From assembly GCA_963971405.1 (NCBI GenBank), contig OZ020489.1, forward strand, positions 40,750,510-40,814,509: a stretch of DNA of 64,000 nucleotides, given 5' to 3'. The notes under the pieces are model-generated. The model saw nothing but the letters and a program-made list of their open reading frames with translations. It had not been told where the DNA came from and did no database searches. Shown here piece by piece: positions 46,767 to 59,200 of the stretch. Made by a program: the position numbers and the translations under genes. The DNA is from Psococerastis gibbosa (taxonomy: Eukaryota > Arthropoda > Insecta > Psocodea > Psocidae). The stretch's first letter is position 1, and each line of letters opens with the position of its first letter.

Positions 46767-49700
46767 ATGAAGTCTCCCGAAGCCATGTCTTCAAACAATC
46801 GTGCTGTGTTAAGCTTACAATTTAATCAAGATCACAGCTGCTTTGCGTGCTGCATGGACTCTGGCCTTCGGATCTACAATGTAGATCCATTGGTCGAGAA
46901 GGCTCACTACGACGTCGAATTAATGGGCAGTGTCGCACAGTGTGAAATGCTACAGAGGACGAATTTTATTGCCATCATTGCAGGGGGAAATCGTCCCCAA
47001 TTCCCTATGAATACAGTACTGGTCTTTGATGATATTACAAAAAAATTTGTTCTTGAATTCACGTTCCCCGATACTGTCAGAGCGGTTCGACTGCGCCGAG
47101 ACAGGTAAGTGGTACAAGTAGTAAGAAAATGTAGCTTAAAATGGGATATACTTTACTCCAATGATAACCCGCTAGGAATAGGATAGTCTGGGTCTAAGAC
47201 CCGGTACCCACGAACGACTCCCGCGTAGCGATTTGCCGATGTTTTTCCCATTATAGCCGTAGGGCTTGCTTGCAGACGATTTCGGAAGCTGGCGTGAAGC
47301 CGACCGTACGAAAGGGCCCGTCACGCCACTCACAGTTCAATCGGGAGTTTTCTAAAGTAGGCGAAACCTTGTAGTATAGGATCCAGTCGCTCACAGTAGG
47401 CTGTGCGTGGTTCTGGCCTTACAAGGTCCCTCGTTTACCTCGTGTTGTAGGTGTGGGTCTCCCCATTTTGTTTAAATTTCCCCCACATCTCAGACTTTAA
47501 GATATGTAAAATGCATCTATACAATATATAGATATTAGATAGAGATAGTAAAATTTTGTTTCGTTAAATGGCAAGGCACCAGCCATGTGACTTATTTAAC
47601 TATTTTTTTTATACTTAATCTTTGTTGGGAGTTAACAAACAAACAGTAAATTAGCGTTGTATTTAGAGGAAAGTGGTGGTAGATAATTGCCACCCCTGGT
47701 CCAAGTATAGCCTATGTCCCTGGATCAGGGGGGGCAAGAATTCGGTACTCTGGAAAGTATTAAGAAAATGCATTGGTAAATGGTTACTTAAAATAACTAT
47801 AAAGCAGAAAACGTTGACCGACGTACACTCGCTCTTTCTATAAGATTATTGACTAAAGTTTATATCAAGGTTTTGTGCCTCCTCATTGTGAATGCTCTTT
47901 GCTTCTGGGGGGGGGGGGGACAGTGCCCCCCAGAAACTAGTCTGCGGGGGCAAGATGGACCGTGCCCCCCCCCCCCCCCCCCCAAGTCGGCGTCCCTGCC
48001 GTGGATCACCTCAACATCTAGTTCCTATAAAACCTAGTTCATCCCAAAATTATTCCACAAAAGCCACTGGTTGGTTTTGTAGTCTTGCGTGCACCAAATT
48101 ATACATATCATATGGGGTATAGGCTTTCCTAAGAACCCCAGGAATACGGCAGACATACTTATAGTTTTGTCCTTTCTAATGAAATTGCATGGTATCTTCC
48201 CATTTTCTTCCCATTGGTATTCTGTTTTATTATCTAAAATTAATTTTTTTTCCTTTTCAGAATCATTGTAGCCACAAGCAATCAGATCCACGTTTTCTCG
48301 TTCCCCACACCTGCCAGACGATTGCTCACTATTCAAACAAGACAAAATCCACTAGGTCTCTGCGAAGTCACTCCAATCTTAACTGCTGACAAACAAATTT
48401 TGGCCTTCCCGGGACAAAAGATGGGAAGCGTGCAATTTGTGGTAAGTTAATGTTTCGAAGCCCGTTTGGCTGTAGCGAGCCGCTAAATTATTTTAAATTG
48501 TACAGGAAAAGCGAAGAAAAAGTGTGACTTTTTGTGCCGGCTTGTATGGGTCTGGGAATATTGCTATTACGCATATTTTCCGATCGATTTGTAATTCATT
48601 TCCCCACTCGACATGGTCCTAGATCAAAGAATCAAAAAACGTACCGCTTATAAGATGGTGCTGCCCTCAAACTGAACAAAATCCTCTAGGTCAGCGGTCC
48701 CCAAACTTTTTTCATCGTGGGCCACTCCGAGGGCCAGGTACTTCACCGCGAGCCGCAGGTATAATATTAAAAAGCATGAAAATTGGCAAGGTACTATATA
48801 TTTTAATTTAATGAGAACCGTAAAACTGTTTAATATTTTCTTCCACAATTGCTCCAATATTGGGATTCTCCTCGCTGCAGTCTATTTGCAGAATTTTTAA
48901 TTTTTTGTCAGGTAGGAGTGTCACATCAAAAAGAACAGCGGGCCACTTTATGGCCCGCCGGCCATAGTTTGGGGATGGCTGCTCGAGAGTTCTGCGAAGT
49001 AACTCCAATCTGAACAGCTGACAAACAAATTGGTGTCTCATGTTGCCGGTGATACCAACCATTGTCTTAGGTGCCCATTCCATTGACCGGCTAGGGCTAT
49101 TTCCAAAAACGGTGACGTGGTAGCAGACATTCAAGACTTAGGTGACGTTTCCACCGACCTCGCATTGCAGAATTGACGGAAATGTTTATTTTCCTCTATG
49201 CCATAGTTAAAATTGATCAATGATCATACAGTAAAATCACAAACAAACAAACTAAAATTAAAAAATGGCGTGATGGGATATGTTAAGTACAAACATTTTA
49301 ATAGATTTCTATAAAAAGAAAAATTCTAATTTCCGTCAATGTCATTTGCATTCTACAATGCGAGATCAGTGGAAACGCAACCTAAGTCTTGAGTGTCTGC
49401 TACCACGTCACTGTTTTTGGAAATAGCCCTAGCCGGTCAATGGAATGGGCGCCTATCTAGTAGTAGTAGATTTTTGGCAGAGTCCCAGGCCACGGTGAGG
49501 GCCCATAGGACACATGGCGCCTATCTAAGATAACCGATCATCATGACAATTTGGACCTTGGAGACTGCTGCTCTGAAAAGGAAAGTCGTTCTCTGGCCAA
49601 ACCACTGCCACAGGTTTTTCAATCAGATTGTTTTTCTTCTGCCGGGAGCCCTTAGTCTTTTTATCATGAAAACAAGACTTTATAGTCGTATTGTTCTTGT

Positions 49701-52066
49701 TTGTTAAAGTCGTATTTCATTTCATTTCCCTTGGATTATTACATGCAGAAGGCACGTCCCCAGTCCTTTTTTACGTTGGAACCCGACAAACCCAGTCACA
49801 TTTCCTTTGGCATTTCCCCACATATTACCCCCTTACTTAGCTTATGGTTAGGCGCCATGTTTTATTATTTTTTACCTTAACCGTGGTAAGTGAGCTGTCA
49901 TGTTTACATTAGAATTTTTAAAATGCATCCCGCGAAATAGCCATAACTCAAACCTAATGGCAAGTGGCCCTCTCTGCTTAACTAGCAGTCGTTAAAAAAT
50001 AAAATTTCACTTTTTTTAGGACCTGAGCAATACTGAAGTCGGGACGTCGAGTGCGCCAGTAACATTAAACGCACATGAGGGGGAATTAGCTTGCCTAGCC
50101 GTCAGTCAACAGGGGAATATGGTAGCAACCGCGTCAGCCAAGGGAACACTTATTAGGGTATGGGACACGGTGAGGAGGCTGCTCATAGTGGAATTGCGAA
50201 GGGGCTCCGATCCTGCGACTGTATACTGGCAAGTAACTCGTAATAGCAAATATTCTCGTCCTTCTTTCTTTACCCGGTTCTACAGTCCGTACCGTACCTT
50301 GGCCTATGCAACCACGTCATTCCTCCGCTCATCTCTGGACCCCGCCTTTCTCCTCCAGTTGCTGACGTTACGCTTACTTACTTACTAGCCAACGCCCACC
50401 CTTGGTATGTCGGCCATTTGGTGACGCGCTGACCAGTAGCGACGTGCGATCTTTTCGAACTCGTCTTCATTTGTCGGTGTGTGGTCGATTGCCGGGTATG
50501 ACGCGAAGTTTTCAGCGTCCATCCTGGGGTGTCCACTTAGGTCACAAGCTCAGGAATCGCGGACTCCAATGCGGTTGAGGTGTGCAGCGAAGTAGTCATG
50601 GCCCGTCGTGGTCCTGAACGCCGCAACACTGATGGCCCTGGGTAGACTGTGAGGGATTGGATTTTTAATTAGCTTCGACCAGGGCTTTCCTGCACTCGCT
50701 TCAGTGTTATGCCTCTGGATCCATGCTTTTATATTCTGCCTGATTGCGGATTTAGCAGAGGAGTAGGATTGAGCGCAGGGTGGTTGCTGGAGGGTTGTGC
50801 CGTTTTTTGCCAGTTCGTCGGCTTTCTCGTTCCCTTCTACACCTTCTACAGTTTTATCAGGTCAGCAAGCTTGTTACGGCATCCGGTCGATTGCGGTTGG
50901 CACGGTGCCACCGGAACAGTGTGCCCGCGCCCATTAGACTCCATGCATTCATGCCATCCCTTCAAACCGGGCCGCTTTGGCGGGACGGTGAGAAGGGATA
51001 GTATGATTTTACACGATTTCTCTCTTTCTTCAGCATTAACTTCAGTCGGGACTCAGAGTTTCTCTGCTGCTCAAGCGACAAGGGGACCGTCCATATATTC
51101 GCGCTGAAAAACCCCAAACTGAATCGTCACTCGGCCTTTTCAAGAGTGGGCTACTTAGGGAGCTACGTCAAATCTAAGTGGTCGTTGGCCACCTTTACTG
51201 TGCCCCCCGAGAGCGCGTGTATTTGTGCCTTTGGTTCCAAGAATTCTGTTGTTGGTAAGTTGGTTTTTATATTTTTGATTTTTATAGTCGGCATTTCATA
51301 ACTTATACCATCATATTCTAACGCATATTTTTCTGTGTCCTTCTGCGGGCCTAGTATGCCATTTATTATTAACTTATTCCTGGTGTTAAAAATGTAAAAT
51401 AAAGCAGTTTTTAATAGCACGTTCCATTCAAAAATTATCTTGTTTACATTTTTAATCACTGGTGAAGATACAAAACATTCGCGATAGTAGGGTCGCGGGT
51501 GAACAACCACTAGGGGTTGATTTGCAGCTAAACGCCCCGGAACCTCCATTCCGTTCTGCCCTCGACCAGCCTCTGCAGGTCCGTTAAAGCTGACACTTAA
51601 ATATATGTATAAGCTTACCAAACTTCGACTTCGATGGCCAGGTGGTAACGTGCTTGCACTTGTGCGATTCTTTACACGCCATGCGATCGGAGACGTGTCG
51701 TAACTCGGGTACTAACCTACAGAGGTGACGAGGTCAATCGGATACATTCATTAAATTGTTTGTATGCGTTTAATCATTTTTGTATTTTTAAGTTATGAAA
51801 GTTAGCGTACCTAATACAGCTCAGCCCAACATCTCGTCCCTAATAACTAAGAAAGAGACAAGGTTCCTATGTTACCTATGGGTTAGAATAAGAAACCGGT
51901 CACCGTTTGTTAGAAAAAAAAAATATTGGAAATTTAATTTTTTAATTTTTTTTCAGCAATTTGCTTAGATGGAACATTTCATAAGTACGTATATAACGCG
52001 GATGGCAACTGCAATCGGGAATCTTTCGATGTATTTCTAGACGTCTGTGATGACGAAGAATTTTAA
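46767..52066 (+). CDS. WDR45: WIPI4/WDR45-like autophagy beta-propeller, 5 exons
   Basis: Exons 46767-47104, 48261-48441, 50020-50228, 51034-51254 and 51957-52066 join in frame to 352 aa (human WIPI4 is 360). It starts with the PROPPIN repeat [20 protein letters not shown] and contains the lipid-binding LRRG motif ([10 protein letters not shown], exon 3). It ends [13 protein letters not shown]...DDEEF, closer to WIPI4 than to WIPI3. PROPPINs bind PI3P on forming autophagosomes and recruit the ATG2 lipid-transfer protein. Intron 3 starts with GC (TG|GCAAGT) instead of GT. The neighbouring residues (YC-INF) match the family only with this junction. Introns hold a hAT MITE, a hairpin element and a LINE fragment. 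Confidence 0.88.
47907..47983. repeat. G-run followed by C-run in WDR45 intron 1
   Basis: About 13 G at 47907-47919 and about 19 C at 47965-47983, with GTGCCCCCC also repeated. The runs could pair or form quadruplex/i-motif structures. Lengths may be unreliable. Confidence 0.6.
48692..48981. mobile_element. Non-autonomous hAT element in WDR45 intron 2
   Basis: Ends CAGCGGTCCCCAAACTTTTT and GCCATAGTTTGGGGATGGCTG are imperfect inverted repeats of the hAT type. Flanks CTCTAGGT and CTCGAGAG may be a decayed 8-bp duplication. Non-coding, 290 bp. Confidence 0.7.
49070..49453. mobile_element. Hairpin element, copy 5 (long subtype)
   Basis: 384 bp. End GGTGCCCATTCCATTGACC, core GTGGTAGCAGACATTCAAGA, then a second inner arm (GTTTCCACCGACCTCGCATT) before the loop. 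Copies 6 and 7 share this whole structure. TA flanks both ends. Confidence 0.8.
50229..50234 (+). promoter_or_regulatory. Non-canonical GC splice donor (GCAAGT)
   Basis: The codon split TG|C across this site and the acceptor at 51033 restores the conserved YCINF. The next GT (50233) would add residues not found in the family. Confidence 0.75.
50390..50860 (-). pseudogene. LINE ORF2 C-terminal fragment in WDR45 intron 3
   Basis: The minus strand reads [10 protein letters not shown], then [17 protein letters not shown] and [15 protein letters not shown]. This is the segment after the RNase H domain in R1/Jockey-type LINEs. Interrupted. Confidence 0.6.
51640..51712 (+). repeat. Dispersed repeat, inverted partner at 52878
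   Basis: GCCATGCGATCGGAGACGTG with upstream TGGTAACGTGCTTGCAC. An inverted copy lies at 52878-52945. Possibly a tRNA-like SINE head. The WDR45 last exon lies between the two copies. Confidence 0.5.
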
Positions 52067-52130
52067 ACCTGCTCTACCTGTAGGTATACTGGACCTGTAC
52101 CTAGCTTTTACATTATAAGACATTTTTTAA

Positions 52131-52611
52131 GGCCCAGTACGCACGGACAATTCTCCTAGTCGCGATTTACCGACGTCTTTTCCATTGTGGGGATAGGGCT
52201 TGGTCAGGCGATGGCAACAACATGAAAAATACGAGAACTGGTTTAGGATATAAAATCATTGACTGGCGGCCATTGCATTTTGGCCAGAATTCAAATCTCC
52301 ATAAGATTTTCATGAGGAAGTTGGAAGTAGAAATGAAAATCCGCCTATGCTTAGTATACTACATTAAAACAAAGCTTCCTACCCGGTTTTGGTTTTTAAA
52401 TCCTTGGGCTTGGTGAATGGGTGTTGCAAAAGCACAGAGTCTAATTCAGAAGATTTCTATGATCAGGCGTGTCCTGGGGAAACCCATGCACTTTTTTGCG
52501 GTGGGCTTCACGCTAGCTTCCGAAATCGACAACAAATCTTCTGCTTGCTCCAGACCTGCAATGGAAAAGACATCGGCCAATCGCGACAGGAGGAATAGTG
52601 TGTACCGGGCC
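52131..52611. mobile_element. MITE 3' of WDR45 (GGCCCGGTACAC family)
   Basis: Left GGCCCAGTACGCACGGAC and complementary right end (GTGTACCGGGCC). TAA flanks both sides. One-sided relatives lie at 34599 and about 47199. Harbinger-like by target site. Confidence 0.7.
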
Positions 52612-52877
52612 TAAATATTTATTTGTAACTTTTTACACCACTCACCTAGAGAATCTTAATTCTGTTCATGGAAATGTCGACACCCCGTAGATCACGCCTT
52701 AATATGACACTTTCAATTTGTTATTCATCATTTTTAATGTTTCACCTTGGAATCTTCTGCTTAGAATATTGTTCTATAATTTTCTATAATCAGTTGGGTG
52801 GGGGTGTGATTATTTTATCCTTTATCTCCAATTCTGATTATTTCATCACTTTCTCTTATCGGTAATTGTACCGAGTT

Positions 52878-52945
52878 TCTCGTAGGACACGTCTCCGATC
52901 GCATGGTGTTTGCAGACTAGCACAAGTACAAGCGCGCCATCGAAG
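52878..52945 (-). repeat. Inverted copy of the 51640 repeat
   Basis: Contains CACGTCTCCGATCGCATGG, the complement of the block at 51640-51712. Confidence 0.5.
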
Positions 52946-53390
52946 CCGATAAACTGTATTTATTTTATAACGAAGCCTGGTCATTTTACATACATTTTCA
53001 GTTTCTCTTTTTTATATTACGCTAATTTTGAGAATCGTTTGTTTAGGTATTGGTCCTAATAGGCCACGAAGTTAATTTTATGTAAACAAACTGATGCTCA
53101 TATTGAATTTAATGTTTTTAACGTCAAGTGTCGTTTTTATTGTGAAACTATCCATCTTGGACTTCTATTACCAATCCGTTAACAGGAAGCCGGCCGTTGG
53201 CATTGGCCACCACTGGATCATTCCAATATAGGTTGGTTTATATTTTTTATTTACGTCAATAGGCTACTTAAGTTATATGTAATGATTTGATCTGTTATTG
53301 AAAGGAAGATAATAAGGGGAATGTATGAAAATAGAGCGTGGCGTATAAAAAACAACTCGGAAACATACGCAATACTCAATGGAGTAATTT

Positions 53391-53746
53391 AGGGCTATTT
53401 ACAAAAACGGTGACGTGGTAGCAGAAATTCAAGACTTAGGCGGGGTTTCCACCGACCTCGCATTGCAGAATTGACGGAAATGTTTATTTTCCTCTATGCC
53501 ATAGTTAAAATTGATCAATGATCATACAGTAAATTCACAAACTAACTCAAATTAAAAATGGCGTCATGGGATATGTTAAGTACAAACATTTTAATAGATT
53601 TCTATAAAAAGAAAAATTCTAATTTCCGTCAATGTCATTTGCATTCTGCAATGCGAGGTCGATGGAAACGCCACCTAAGTCTTGAATATCTGCTACCACG
53701 TCACCGTTTTGGTAAATAGCCCTAGCCGGTCGGTGGAATGGGCGCC
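53391..53746. mobile_element. Hairpin element, copy 6 (left end truncated)
   Basis: Same long subtype as copies 5 and 7. The left arm begins only at GGGCTATTTACAAAAACGG, so the outer end block is lost. The right end GGAATGGGCGCC is intact. Confidence 0.75.
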
Positions 53747-55634
53747 TATGGTGTATAAAATAGTTCTCTACCAATCTTAACAATTTAAATGAATTATATA
53801 AACCAACATATTTTGGAGTGCCAACCAACTGTTATACAGTATTTCAAGTCTAGGCCATTAATGCCAATGAAAATGATTTAGTTACCTATAATTTTTGAAC
53901 TTCCCGGTCTCTGTAGTCGTAAGAATTTAGTCATTTCCGGTAGCCAAGCAACTGCTCTGGAAGAGTGGCATCTGTTTAGGATCGTTAAGAAGCCTGGGCG
54001 TGGAAGGCACTCGCTGTAGATGTAGGCTTCATCTATTTATTCGTTGATGTGGAAAATAAGACAAATGAGACGATGCAAAACGTTTTATTCCAGTTTAAGC
54101 TGGGGGTTCTCACTATGTGGCCAATACAGTCAGAATTGGGCTATTAAGATGGCATGCACAGAACTTAATGTGCCTGTATCCTGTTGAATTGTTCATTTGC
54201 TTTTCATTTGCCCCCATATTATTTTTTGTTTAAGTTTGGACCCTACTACCTCAGAAGGTTTCCTTTGGCATTTTCCCCTACGTTTGCCCCCTCCCGAGGC
54301 TGTAGACCGTTATCAATATGGCGGCTAGAGGGTCTGCACAAGATAAGTACGCAATTTCGCTGGGTGAAGGGCCTGCACAAGCTAAGTACAGAGTTTTGAC
54401 CGGGTTCAGGTATCCGTTCTGCTATGCTGCAATGTTGACGACTTGGAAAATTTTTTACATTGGTACTTATCTCTGATAGTTGGCTTATGGTTAGCTGGAG
54501 CCCGTAAGGGATATTATAGCTCTGCCCAATCTAGTTAATATTTGTTTATGGTTTGCCCGCTATTGCCAATTATTAGCACATGGTTAGGCGTCATCTAATT
54601 CTATTTTATTATCGTTGGTAAAACCCACTTCAACTGGGCCTGCCCACTTCATGTTCAGTCTTTTTAACGATTCCAAAATTAGTTGTTGCTTTATTTGTTG
54701 TTATGTTGATTAGCTGAATATAGTCTTAGTATGAGAGACAACGGGAATCATGACATAGGTGTACAAAAATGTGTAGAGATTTATAAATTGAGTCTCGTAG
54801 CTTACTTATTAATATAAGTTTTACTCTAGGGACAAGGTACAAGTCTTAATGTAAGAAATACTGTGGTTTTCTACTCTATATTTTATTACAACAATTTATA
54901 TGCAATTTGACTTTGATACTTTTTTTCCGCAGGAATCCGCATGGGCGCCCATAGGGAAAGAAAACATTTCTATCTATAGAAACGAAACAGTTGAGTTTCG
55001 CGGGCTTTATTTGAAATGTGTTAATTAATATTTATTACGATTGTGACACTTCAAACTAGCAAGAAAAATATTGTTTTATTTTTTTGGTCACCCCCATGCA
55101 AGGACTTAAGGTCCAAGCCCCCCGCCCCTCCGATATGGGCGCCCATGGATTCCCAGACCAGCAAACCACCATAGGTATATTTTGCGGCACTGTATATGCC
55201 TTATCGTAATATGTTTACTGAGAATTGATCTAAATAGTTTTAAATGCCCATTACTACAGTAGAACTTCATTAGTGAAGACTCGGATAAGATAGGAAGTCC
55301 GCTGGTAAAGCTGCTATAGTTCGCCATTAAGTCGTATTTCATATCAATAATTACGAGTCTCTAAATTCATCTCAATCACATCAGCTAGAAGCAGCAGTGG
55401 TATTATCCTTTTTCCGGTCGAAAGGGTCTGACCAAACTTTCATATCTGAAAAGATAATTTATTCTCATTTCTCTCACACAAAATTTTGGTAAAGAGAGGA
55501 TCGGAAAAGGATATGGGATTAAGGTACTTTTTTACATCGAGCTACACTTCAAGGATGTGGTTATTGAACGAAGCAGGCTGATCTTTCTATACATTTCTTA
55601 AGCTTTTAAAAATATACTGGAGGTTATAAATAAA
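53747..55634. other. Intronic or intergenic DNA, no supported exon
   Basis: Probably left part of the SMIM20 locus, but its last exon was not found. A segment near 54230-54620 (CCTTTGGCATTT, ATGGTTAGGCG) has a looser relative near 49800-49860. Confidence 0.35.
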
Positions 55635-55758
55635 TGCTTCAGAGAGCATGTAAAGCAGGTGGTCCCGGGTATTCCTAGTTGAGCGTAAGAGAGGGTTTTA
55701 TAACCCTAACTCCGCTAGGTTGGCTTAGTAATAGAACAAAAAGTCAGTATTTATTTAT
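55635..55758 (+). mobile_element. SINE fragment
   Basis: GGTGGTCCCGGGTATTCC, CTCCGCTAGGTTGGCTTAG and the AAAAAGTC tail match the 31220 copy. Confidence 0.65.
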
Positions 55759-55868
55759 ACCAAGGCTGTTACACTCATGTCTTACTAAGAGGTAATCGGA
55801 GGGGAAAATAAAATATCTTATGAAATATCGTTTAGAGCTGACAAGCGAATATCCCACCCCTTGGTAGG

Positions 55869-56031
55869 AATACTCCTCTACATTTTGATAATATCATACG
55901 TGCCCGTCTATAACATCGATTGACCACAATTATTGAATTTGATTTGAACAAGAAACTGTTGTGGGCGTTCGGAGGAAGGTCCCAAAACGGTTACAGCCAC
56001 ATGATCATATATCAAAATGTAGAGGTGTATT
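55869..56031. mobile_element. Small hairpin MITE
   Basis: Arms AATACTCCTCTACATTTTGA and complement. Same termini as the element at 31139-31543. Confidence 0.65.
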
Positions 56032-56285
56032 TCTTCTAAATATGCCACATTTATGATAGCTCTACAATGGATAGTTCATGTGAAAGTTGACTTTCCACAA
56101 AAAATGAGTAGTGGGTGATTTGCTTTAACTACCCGGTTGACCATGCACCCTCAACGGAGGTTTTTTTTTCAATTTCATATGTCAAACACAAAAGAACAGG
56201 CTCTGCTAGGTCATGCTGGGCACTAGGCAGGGTTTTTTGTTTGTTTTTTTCGTAAAGCGGCTTGGTAACAGGCAAGAGTACTTAC

Positions 56286-59200
56286 TTCCAGGCTGAATTT
56301 CGTCTTGCTTAATGCCCTCTCTCGTCACTTTCTGAACTTTTTCTGAAAAAGAAACCATTCTTAATAGTATTACAAAATTTTAGCCTAGTACCATTGCTTA
56401 CGTTGCTCAGCAATGTAAAGGCTCCGCTAATAAGTCTATCACCGACTTGAGCAATTTCGGGGACGCCATAGTAATGCGGAATTTTTAAAGCCTTTAACCA
56501 TTTTGGTTCTTCTTGGACTACTTCAGAAACTATTTTTGTGCCCTCTGCACCCTGCCAGCAGGATTACTTTTAGGTACTGGAATTTGGTACCTATACAATA
56601 TTCGCTACCGAATCAACAAGGTTGATGCACCTAGTTGTAGAAAACTATGAGTGGAAAATTTATTTATTTATTATATATATTAATTATTTTTAAAAACAGT
56701 AATTCTATTGTTGTTGTTGAAACTCAGAAGCGCCGCGCGCTTATTTAGAATCTCCAACATCAGATCACTGATTGTCTATTGACTTTGGTGCTGCATTCTT
56801 TCGCTCATAATTTTTTTTTGCCAGTGCTGATCTAAACTTCTTTGAGTCTATTTCGATTATTATTTCCCTGGGAAGTCTGTTATACTCAGGTATTACCTAC
56901 GTCGAACATACAGGGTTTGTCCGGAAAGTAATGCCAGTGATTTTTTTACGGAGACTGTACGCGCAAGCGCGCGTTTTACAGGCTCAGATTTTGGTAGGGG
57001 GGTCTGGCAACAAGTTCCAACAAGCGTCAGCTGGCTACCGATCGTTGTAGTGGTCACATCAGTTGTTCCATGTGAGTCGGTCGGTACAGTAACTCGGTGC
57101 AAGAAGGAAAAAAGTGTTCGCTTGAGCAACGGATGGCGACAAAGTTTTGTGTAGAACTGGAGAAGAGTGCAGCGGAAACCATTATAATGTTGAAGAAGGC
57201 TTTCGACGACATTTGCCTTTCGGGAAAGGAAATTTTCCGGTGGAACAAGGCCTTCGCAGAAGGTCGGGAAGACGCCAACGACGAGCCCCGCGCTGGACGG
57301 CCATTAACCTCCACTATACTGTTGTTTTTTGAAGGTAAAGTAAAGTAGTAAAGTTTAATTTATCGGAAATCAAACGGACACTTACACGTCGATCAGTGTT
57401 CAACAAGTCACGCACATGTTGCACATTGTCATTGGTAGTGGAGGTTGATGGTCGTCCAGCGGGGGGCTCGTCGTTGGCGTCTTCCCGAACTTCTGCGAAG
57501 GCCTTGTGCCACCGGAAAATTTGCCTACCCAAAAAGCAATCGTCACCGAAAGCCTTCTTCAACATTATAATGGTTTCCGCATCACTCATCTCCAGTTATA
57601 CACAAAACTAGATCGCCATCCGTTGCTCAAGCCAATTCGCCTTTTTTTCTTGCACCGGGTACTGTACCGACTGACATGGAACAATTGATGGGACCACTAC
57701 AACGATCGGTAGCCAGCTGACGCTTGTTGGAACTTGTTTCCAGATCCCCCACCAAAATCTGAGCCAGTAAAACTCGCGCTTGCGTGTACAGTCTCCGTAA
57801 AAAAAAATCAGTGACATTACTTTCCGGACAGACCCTGTACTTGCGATCTGATGATCACTCCTACGCCTTGTTATATAATTGTGAACGTGAACTTATAAGT
57901 GGTCCGGGACCATTCTCTTCTCCACCTTATATACTGTATATGTTAGGGCGCTAATCTTAATACTCTCATCCACTGCTATCCAGTCTAACTCATCTAACAT
58001 GGTACTAATGTGGGTGTCCCATTTCGCCTTCAGAATCACTCGCATCGCCTGATATAATTTTCTGTAATCGGTCGCGTATTTCCTGTGATGAAAAGGACCA
58101 TAGAGTTCCATTACCACTCCTAGATATTTGATTTTATCAACTGCTTCGAGCTTCATCCCTCCCATTGCCACATCATTTAGTCTATTACCACACTAGTCAC
58201 GATAATTACTCGTACGCTTTTTAAGCACGCTCTCTTCGCTGAATTTGTGACAGAAATTTCCCACTTTGATTCACTCTTATCCTTATGTCTACTTTATTGT
58301 AGGCCTATTTGGAAATCATGGCCACATGAATCATCATGGAAATCATTCATCAATCAGATCAGGAAATCATGGCCACAAATCAGGCCACATTACTACCAAT
58401 GAATACCTACACCGTTTTCATCTAATCGAATCTCCAGTATGCCGTGCATGCGGTCTAGCTAATGAAACACTAGAACACATACTCCTGCAGTGCTCGGCCC
58501 CATGCACACTACGGGACAAACTACGGGATCAGGTTGGACAAAAGGAGGGCGCACATCAAAAGATCCTGTGCACTCCGAACATGTGGGCACTAGCGTCAAG
58601 GGCATTTCTGAGACATCAGGCAGTCGGCATCACCTGAGCTGGAAGCCCTGTACTAAGAAGTAAGAAGTAAGTAATTCGGAAATCATTGGTAAAGGTCAAG
58701 TTCACAGAATACTATAATATATGGTCTAGTTAAGCTACCCCTGATAAAACAGTAAAAATTTGTTTATGTATCGTTTGTTTAACTGAAGAGAAATCTATTT
58801 CTGAATGAATTAAAGGTTGTTGTAGTTGACAGTTGCATGTAATGCTAATGATTGCCAATAATCGATCTATCACCGTATAGTTGATTTAGTGGTACCACAA
58901 AGAGCCGCGAAATTAACTATTCCGCATAATTTTAATCAAAGCACTCCTGAAGGCGTCCAACATGTCCATCCTCTTGATCCTCTCGGCGAAGCATAATTAT
59001 TTACTTACTTAAATGTCGAATTTTTGCATTGGCAGGCATAGACACTTATTCCTTAAGACAAATTTTGTGGCAGAAATATGTCACAGGCATGAAGATAAAA
59101 CAATCCTTGTTTAAAATATAAATTATCTTGCCAATGGGACGTTTGCCCTCCATTTAATATGCATTTTCATCAACCGCGGGGTAGCTTAACTAAACGTATA

